A DNA stretch of 64,000 nt from Rhynchosporium graminicola. Taxonomy: Eukaryota > Ascomycota > Leotiomycetes > Helotiales > Ploettnerulaceae. The notes under the pieces are model-generated. The model saw only the letters and a program-made list of their open reading frames with translations, had not been told where the DNA came from and searched no databases. The position numbers and the translations under genes were made by a program. Shown here piece after piece: positions 58,450 through 64,000 of the stretch; positions within the stretch are counted from its first letter, which is position 1; the number at the start of each line of letters is the position of its first letter. The DNA is taken from assembly GCA_900074885.1 (NCBI GenBank), contig FJUW01000077.1, forward strand, positions 84,487 to 148,486, in the 5' to 3' direction.

Positions 58450-59260
58450 AATCGCTAATTCCTCGCCGGGATAAAGGTAAATATATAATTCTACTGGAAT
58501 ATAAGAGTAAGAGCTAAAGAGAGCTTACTAAGTACTTATAGGCTTATAACCGAGTCTTTAACTATAATACTAAAGGGTACTTAACTAATCTCGTTAAGAT
58601 TAAATAAATAGTAATACTACTCTATAAAGAACCGGTAAACGCTTAGGAAAAGTTCAGAAAGTATACTCTAGATACTCTTTATAAGATAACCTAAGAAGGT
58701 TATAAAGAGTTCCTAGCGAATCTCTAGCTACTCTCTATCTTACGAAAGGTAGCTAACTTATAGGCCTATGAGAACGCTCGCTAAAAGCTAAGTTAACTAA
58801 TTAGGAAGTTTATAAATTACCTTAAAGAAAAAGAGGAATAACTCGAACCCTTTACTAAGCGCTAATTACGAGATATCTTATTTAATAAGATCCGCCCGGA
58901 GATTCGCTAGAAAATCGTCGAGAATAGCTAAGCTAATAGACTTTAGACCTAAGACTAAGTTATTTCTACTATTACTCTTTAAGAGACTTATACTCTATCT
59001 AGAGGTACTAATAGTAATAAAAGATAAAAGGAACTTAAAGAGTAGAAATATAAGGAGTTAAACGCGAAGAAAGATAACTTATATAAGTACTAGCGAAGAA
59101 CTAACGATTAACGAGATAAGAGCTAATAAAAATAAGAAAGGAGGAAAGATCTAAATAGTATACCTATTAGGGATTAGCTAATAAGACAGGATATCTCTAA
59201 GGTTTAGTACTACTCTTATAATAAATATAGATATATCTCTCCGAACTATCTAAAATCAAA
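58450..59260 (+). pseudogene. Element C gag relic with zinc knuckle
   Basis: A long charged frame ends in the zinc knuckle at 59199-59249, reading KVQYYSYNKYRYISPNY where C-x2-C-x4-H-x4-C is expected; the Cys and His codons have become Tyr by G-to-A or C-to-T changes. The same region occurs inverted at about 10.5-11.3 kb. Confidence 0.65.
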
Positions 59261-59329
59261 TACTAGCGATACTAAAGATAAACGCTAAGGAAAGCTATAA
59301 CTTGTAGTATCTTCTACGTCCGGACCGGG

Positions 59330-61280
59330 TTTACTAGATAATAAGATAGAAATCTAAATAAAGATTCTATCTTAAAGTAAGTAGAAATCGATAACTACTC
59401 TTATTAATAGTAAAGCAGAAGATAACTTTATATTAAGACTAGTTACTAAAGAATATAAGCTTGAACTTATTAGCGAAAGACTAAGGACTTTCTAGATACT
59501 TTCACGGAATAAAGGCGTTATCTTTAGTACTATAGTCGCCTAGGTAGAGATAGCCGATTCGATTAGAAAGACTAGAGTCGATACTCTTCAGCTAAGAGTT
59601 ATCGATATACTAAGTATAGACCTGATATTAGGGTAGCTATAATTAGAGGATATAGATCCTTAGATAAGCTTTAAAAATAAGTAGTAAAAGTTCTCTTATA
59701 ATTTGAAAGACTCTAATAGCTTTAATATTATAGCACCTCGAGCTTTTACGACTCTTATTAATAAATAGAAATCTCCTATATACGCTATAATACCTAACTT
59801 ATATACGATACGCCAGATAGATACTAGCGATACGCTTATTATTCCCTCTATATATAGTGACTTTAAGGACATATTCTCTAAGGAGAAAGGAAGCGAGCTA
59901 CCCCTATTAGAGGGCTATTAATACGCTATCGAGTTAGAACTAGGATTAAAGATACCTTATTCTCTAATCTATAACCTCTCTAAGAAAGAACTAGAGGTTC
60001 TCCGGGAATACCTCGACTTATCAGAGGCGAAGGGTTAGATAAAGAAGAGTAAGAGTCCTATAGGTATACTTATTCTTTTTATACCTAAGAAAGATAATAG
60101 CCTTTAATTATATATTAATTACCGGGCTCTAAATAAAATTATAATTAAGGATTAGTACCCTCTGCTATTAATTAGCAAAACGCTAGATAAGCTCCGGGAT
60201 ACTAGAGTATTTACTAAACTAGACTTATAAAACGCTTACTACTATATCCGAATTCGCTAAGGTAATAAATAGAAGACTATATTTCGTACCTGATATAGAT
60301 ATTATAAGTATTAAGTTATGCTATTTAGACTATTAAACGCACTAGCGACCTTCTAGGTATTTATTAATAATACGCTAGCGGGCCTCGTCGATAGTACTTA
60401 TATTATATATCTTAATAATATCCTAATTTATTCTACTAACTCCTTATAATATAAATAATACGTCCGCTAAGTACTAGAGAGATATTAGTATATAAACCTC
60501 TTTATTAAGTTATTAAAGTGCTCCTTTAATACTAAAAGTATAGAGTTTCTAGGATATATTATCTCTCTAGCCGGTATTTCAATAGATATAAGCCGGATAG
60601 ATACTATTAGGGAATAGCTAGAGCTTAAAAGTATTAGAGATATATAAGTCTTTATTAGTTTTATAAACTTCTACTAGCGATTTATCGTAAGATTCTTAGT
60701 AATTACCTAACCTCTAATAAGTTTAATAAGTAGTAAGAAGAAAGGGTAACCTGCCCTTACTTTTAGATAAAGTACTATAGAAAAGGAAGCTTTTAACGCG
60801 TTAAAAGATACGTTTACTATAGTATCTTTTCTTATATACTTCGATCTACTAAAGCCGATAAAGCTAGAGACTAATACTTCTAGGTTTACTATCGCGGGAA
60901 TTCTCTCTTAGCCTAGAAAGTAGCTAGCGAAAGAAGTAGAAAAGGCCGTTTAGTACCCTATCGCGTTCTTTAGTAAAAAGCTAGAACCTGCTAAGTTAAA
61001 TTATAAAGTATATAACTAAGAACTCCTTATAATTATTAAGTATTTTATATACTAGAGGTATTACCTTAAAGGTAGTATAGCCCTAGTTAAGGTATTAATA
61101 GACTATAGTAACTTCTATTACTTTATAACTATAATAGTATTAAGCTAGCGATAAGCTAGATAAGCTCTAGAGCTATCTAAGTATAACTTTATATTAAGTT
61201 ATAAATAAGGGAAAAATAATCCCGCCGATAGACTGTCGAGAAGGCCTAACTATAAGCCGGCGAAAGATAAGGAAAATATT
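59330..61280 (+). pseudogene. Element C protease, reverse transcriptase and RNase H relic
   Basis: Protease-like sequence TLINSKAEDNFILRLVTKEY lies near 59395-59455, where a DSGA-type motif is expected. Reverse transcriptase spans about 59980-60700, with LYINYRALNKIIIKDQYPLL near 60105-60165, VFTKLDL near 60210 and the catalytic stretch IIYLNNILIYS near 60402-60435 (YLDD expected). RNase H follows (KLEPAKLNYKVYNQELLII near 60980-61036), ending with NPADRLSRRPNY near 61220. Confidence 0.75.
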
Positions 61281-61799
61281 ATACTTCCTACTTTATAAAA
61301 TAAGCTACGAAGTATAATTAAAGATAAGTTAATCTGCGTACCTAGTAAAGCTAGCGATACGATAGAGAGCAACTAGCGTCCGAACGATAGTATATCGTAC
61401 TAGTTAACTCAGATTCTATAACTTACTAATAATACTTCTTTAAAAGGAGTATCGATCGAGGCTATAGATATAACTTCTACGCTTAACTAGCGATATATGC
61501 CTATAAAGCTTAATAGTTCATAGAACTTATTTGGAGGTCTAGATACCCTCTTAAGAGGCGCTAGTAAGGAGCCGGGCGCTAGCTAGTATAGCTATAGATA
61601 TACTATACTACAGTTTTTTATAGCGAGAATTATAAGAACCGAAATAGTAAACCCTAAATCGAACTTACTTCTCTTAACGCTTATAAAGCTATAGAAAAGG
61701 GACGCCTTTACTATTAAGAAGTTAGCTAGATTACAGAAAACCGGGGATATAGATTAGAGTATTAATAGCGAAGGATTACTTAGATACCGGCGAAAGGCT

Positions 61800-63080
61800 T
61801 ACGTTCCGCTAGACGAAGCTATCTATACTGAAATTATGAAGATATACTATAATAATCTAACTATAGGCTATTTTAGTTAAGATAAGACGCTAAAGCTTAT
61901 CTAGCGAAAGTACTATTAGTAGAAGATAAAGCTAGATATTAAAGAATATATTAAAAGTTATAATATTTATTAAAGGATAAAAGTAAGAAGAATAAAGATA
62001 GCCGGCGAGATATAAGCGCTTAGCTAGCTAAGTAAGCCGTTTAAGTCTATAACTATAGACTTTATTACAGATCTACTACCTTATAAAAGGAGCTCTATAG
62101 GAAGAATCTCCGATAGTTTACTAGTGATCGTCGATAGATATACTAAAGATATAGAGTATATTCCTTACTTAAAGATAATTAATACGCTAGGCTTAGCTCA
62201 GCTATTTATTAACTATTAGTTTAAGGACTACGGATTACCTGCGGTTATTATTACTAATAGAGGTTCTGTTTTCACTTCTAAGTTCTAGTAAGAGGTATAC
62301 TTCTACCTCCGAATAATAAGAAGTCTTTCGATAGCGTTTTACCTATAAACTAATAGGTAAACGGAATAATAAAACTAAGCTATAGAAGTATAGCTACGGT
62401 ATTTCGTATACTATCTTTAAGATAATTAGATAGACTTATTACTTATAGCGAAATTCGCGTATATGAATATATATTATAAGGCTATTAGAATAAGTCCAAA
62501 TAAGGCTAGGTATAGAATTACGCTAGATAGTCGCTAGAGTATCGAGGACGATCCTATAAGAGGGGAGATACTTATTACTAAAGAAAGAGTAGAAGAAGTA
62601 GTTAAGAAACGCTAAGAGCTAGAGAATAGCTAGCGAAGAACTAAAGAAACCTAGGTGAAGTAGTATAATAAGAACTATCGACTAGTTAAATTTAAAGTAG
62701 ATTAATAAGTCTTACTCTTAGTAAAGAATATTAAAACTATTTAATCGAGTAAGAAGCTAGACTACTAATTTCTAGAGCTATTTAAGATCAGCGAAAGAAT
62801 TAGAAAGCAGGTATATCAATTGGATTTACTTACTAAGTATAGTCGGCTATATAACGTCTTCTATATCTTACTATTAGAACTATACTAGTAAAGGCCCGGC
62901 GAGTCGTCGGAGGTTATCTAACCTAACCTTATCGATAGCGAAGAATTATAAGAGGTCGATTCCTTACTAGACTAGCGAGTAGTTAAAGGGAAAGAATAAT
63001 TCTTAGTAAGATAGAAGGGGTTTACTTTCGCTTATAATTCTTAGGAGCTAAAAGAAAACCTCTAAGGACTCTAGAAAGAA
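61800..63080 (+). pseudogene. Element C integrase and chromodomain relic
   Basis: A zinc-binding-like segment (61830-61990) precedes the integrase core: KSITIDFITDLLPYKRSSIG near 62045-62103, LLVIVDRYTKDIEYIPYL near 62120-62175, and ITNRGSVFTSKF near 62250-62286. The C-terminal part reads RLYNVFYILLLELY, then EVDSLLDQRVVKGKEQFLVR near 62955-63013, resembling a chromodomain start. RIP stops interrupt the frame. Confidence 0.7.
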
Positions 63081-63179
63081 ATTAAAGCTTTGAAAAATAA
63101 AAACGCTATAGAAAGACTAGCGAAACGCCAGCGAAAGTGAAATAATACTTGTAAAAAGATATATACCTTTCTATTTTTT

Positions 63180-64000
63180 CCTATAAGGTTTTATAGTTTT
63201 AAAGGTATATTAGAGATTATAAATCTAGTAGAGGTCTAAGGGGAAAAAGAGGTTTTATTATCTATATAGATCGCTAGTAAACTAGCTCTCGCCGGATAAA
63301 CTCCGAGATATCGCTGAAGAAAGTTTACTTAGTAACCTCCTAATTATTAGTATCTACGTCCCTATCCGGGACTTCCTCTTTATTAACCTCTAGCTATATA
63401 TCTAGTAAAGCTACTTATAGAAAGAATCTAGTATAAATAGTATAAAAGTCCTTCGCCGAAGATTAGTAAGGAACTCGCTAGAGAGATTAATTCATATTAT
63501 ACGGAGACTACGAATTTCCTCCAGAAGAGTAGTATTTATAATATTAATAGTAGTAGTAACTTTAGCTATAGAGCGTAGCGTATACCCAGATGCTTTAGCG
63601 ATTACTGACGTAATACTAGAGGATAGCTCGGTATTAGAATTAATAACTAGCTTCTAAGGAGATTTAATAGCTATAGTATTACTAACTTTAGAAGTATGAT
63701 TAGCCCGCTTCTTCTCTATATTAAAGCGTGCCTAAGTAATCTTTAATACTTCTCCGGAACTCTCGCCTATTACTACTTTTAAAGCTATATCTTATAGTTA
63801 GCTAAGAATACCTATTAGGATAGCTAGAATCTCGCTGGCTATTAGCTAAGTATTCGCTAGAGAGAGGAAATTTATACTTATATCCTCGTAAGATTTACTC
63901 TTCTTAATATAATCTATATACTTACTAGCAATAGAGTTAGGAGCTAAAGTGCACTTTAACTTAGGGAATAAAGTATACTCGCTAGCGTATCGCAGGTAAG
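63180..64000 (-). other. Unresolved degenerate relic at window end
   Basis: AT-rich, CpA-poor sequence. The minus strand has semi-open stretches such as KRANHTSKVSNTIAIKSPQK near 63710-63650 and SITSVIAKASGYTLRSIAKV near 63620-63560, without a recognised domain. It could be a gag region of another retroelement continuing beyond the window. Confidence 0.35.

Larger units (their letters stand above)
57915..63130 (+). mobile_element. Ty3/Gypsy element C (chromodomain type), RIP-damaged
   Basis: The element begins with an LTR-like TGTAATAGGTC at 57915, the same start as the inverted fragment at 11860. Plus-strand reading gives gag with zinc knuckle, protease, reverse transcriptase, RNase H, integrase and chromodomain in the Gypsy order. 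The 3' LTR was not found after the pol end near 63130, so the right side is truncated or too mutated. CpA/TpG depletion is strong and stops are mostly TAG/TAA. Confidence 0.8.

Overview
This window looks like a piece of a filamentous ascomycete (Pezizomycotina) chromosome. The genes carry short GT-AG introns of about 48-65 bp, there are fungal-specific families (Zn2Cys6 regulator, TRI12-type MFS pump, fungal amino-acid permease, a polyketide-synthase remnant), and two long AT-rich blocks are packed with transposons damaged in the manner of repeat-induced point mutation (RIP): CpA/TpG is almost gone, and TAG/TAA stands where CAG, TGG or CAA is expected. The exact genus cannot be read from the sequence.

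Layout. (1) 1-29.9 kb is a transposon graveyard: a plus-strand Ty1/Copia pol (1-4.45 kb), an unidentified minus-strand relic, a complete hAT element with 8-bp target duplication (5778-9355), a short less-mutated spacer with a solo-LTR candidate, minus-strand Ty3/Gypsy and Copia fragments, then a nested pair of Ty3/Gypsy elements (element B, 14269-21114, inserted into the 405-bp LTR of element A, 13869-27356), and a 5'-truncated second hAT copy that carries a 125-bp late insertion. (2) 29.9-41.6 kb is a gene island of normal composition: a broken carrier-protein end of a polyketide synthase, an SDR oxidoreductase, an amino-acid permease with three introns, and a TRI12-type MFS exporter. (3) 41.6-51 kb is mixed: small AT-rich islands and two poorly resolved coiled-coil loci on the minus strand. 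(4) 51-54.4 kb holds a small hypothetical gene and a convergent Zn2Cys6 transcription factor whose stop codons abut. (5) 56.45-64 kb is again AT-rich: minisatellite and trinucleotide-like arrays with one N, then a plus-strand chromodomain-type Ty3/Gypsy element, the family from which the 10.1-11.9 kb fragment also derives, and an unresolved minus-strand relic.

How it fits together. PKS remnant, SDR and TRI12-type pump next to a transposon block look like what is left of a secondary-metabolite cluster, but this is inference from gene order. The permease and the regulator may be unrelated neighbours. Every reverse transcriptase that can be read here has lost the second catalytic aspartate, and most frames carry RIP-type stops, so none of the retroelements should be autonomous. 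I did not find a clearly new biological system. The most unusual items are the unmutated 125-bp TG...CA insertion with a tRNA-like box A, the antisense reading frames between pol and the 3' LTR in both nested Ty3 elements, and the alternative in-frame start inside the first intron of the regulator gene. Coordinates of genes with introns span first to last coding base; domain limits in degenerate elements are approximate and come from reading by eye.
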